Positions 22,750-22,903 of a stretch of 22,903 nucleotides of DNA are shown one piece after another. The stretch is from Deltaproteobacteria bacterium. GTDB taxonomy: Bacteria; Desulfobacterota; Binatia; UBA9968. The DNA is taken from contig JAHFAP010000018.1 of the NCBI GenBank assembly GCA_023250495.1, forward strand, positions 1-22,903, given 5' to 3'. A program made the translations under genes and the position numbers. Below the pieces are notes generated by a model. The model saw only the letters and a list, made by a program, of their open reading frames with translations, was not told where the DNA came from and made no database searches. Positions within the stretch are counted from its first letter, which is position 1. Each line of letters starts with the position of its first letter.

Positions 22750-22798
22750 GCTCCGCCGGAGCAGAGGTTCCGCCCAAGGCGGATCAGCCTCAGGCTGA
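22750..22798. repeat. Three adjacent perfect small hairpins
   Basis: GCTCC-gcc-GGAGC (22750-22762) is followed by TCCGCC-caa-GGCGGA (22769-22783) and, abutting it, TCAGCCT-c-AGGCTGA (22784-22798). All three stems are perfect with loops of 1-3 nt. They lie in the 95-nt gap between the nucleotidase and the next exported protein. They may form a structured 3' end for the nucleotidase mRNA or a dispersed intergenic repeat. Confidence 0.75.
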
Positions 22799-22828
22799 AG
22801 AAGGCAGCAGTAAGCAGGAGAAAACTTC

Positions 22829-22903
22829 ATGAATAAGAATATCGTCGCCTCAGTAGTGGTTGCCTTGATCCTTGCTTCTTTCTATGTAGCCGAAGCGCAG
22901 CAG
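22829..22903 (+). CDS. Exported protein, N-terminal fragment (probably ABC_sub_bind family)
   Basis: Only the first 25 codons are in the window, and the frame is open to the last base. They encode a complete signal peptide: M-N-K-N-I-V-A-S, a hydrophobic core, and Y-V-A-E-A-Q-Q. An AGGAG ribosome-binding site lies 8 nt upstream. The ending A-E-A-Q-Q is very common at the cleavage site of ABC_sub_bind (PF04392) binding proteins in uncultured bacteria, and another member lies at 19816-20805. The family call is therefore an inference; export is the only supported property. Confidence 0.6.
   Translation, partial: MNKNIVASVVVALILASFYVAEAQQ

Overview
The window is a 22.9 kb piece of a GC-rich, Gram-negative-type bacterial chromosome. 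Lipobox proteins, cleavable signal peptides and periplasmic binding proteins all point to an outer envelope. The dprA-topA-trmFO order, orphan ABC_sub_bind (PF04392) binding proteins and abundant intergenic palindromes suggest an uncultured Desulfobacterota/Binatota-, NC10- or Rokubacteria-like lineage. That placement is inference and weakly held. I saw no rRNA, tRNA, CRISPR array, insertion sequence or prophage.

Region 1 (1-8919, + strand) is mostly housekeeping. It holds the 3' end of dprA, topA, trmFO, a Ppx/GppA phosphatase, an HU protein with its own promoter and a textbook terminator, a branched-chain aminotransferase with its own promoter, a UMF1/Atg22-like transporter overlapping a YciA-like acyl-CoA thioesterase, and an exported TPR protein. 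A lipoprotein alpha/beta hydrolase (- strand) converges on the TPR gene.

Region 2 (9930-17063, + strand) is one co-directional run: a PhnD-like lipoprotein, a PhnC-like ATPase (no permease beside them), an exported TPR-CHAT protease with an intact His/Cys dyad, a CHASE2 receptor nucleotide cyclase, and an exported FecR-like protein. Region 3 (20805-17134, - strand) converges on it. It holds an orphan ABC_sub_bind protein followed 12 nt later by an 889-residue fusion: a cyclic-nucleotide-binding domain with an intact phosphate-binding cassette, a MalT-like helical/TPR arm without its NTPase, and a DASS/SLC13-type membrane transporter. A cyclase and a cyclic-nucleotide-receptor transporter meeting end to end, with a periplasmic protease, a FecR-like protein and binding proteins around them, is my best candidate for an undescribed system: envelope sensing to second messenger to gated anion transport.

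Region 4 (21156-22903, + strand) holds a periplasmic 5'-nucleotidase-family enzyme and the first 25 codons of another exported protein, probably an ABC_sub_bind protein.

The second theme is the intergenic DNA. Many gaps carry short words of 7, 8 or 9 nt repeated in strict register, usually followed by the same word inverted. The words differ from site to site but the architecture is the same. These elements run into the ends of dprA and ppx and encode the first residues of the transporter at 6422. Between phnD and phnC a related element appears to have split an ancestral ATGA stop/start overlap.
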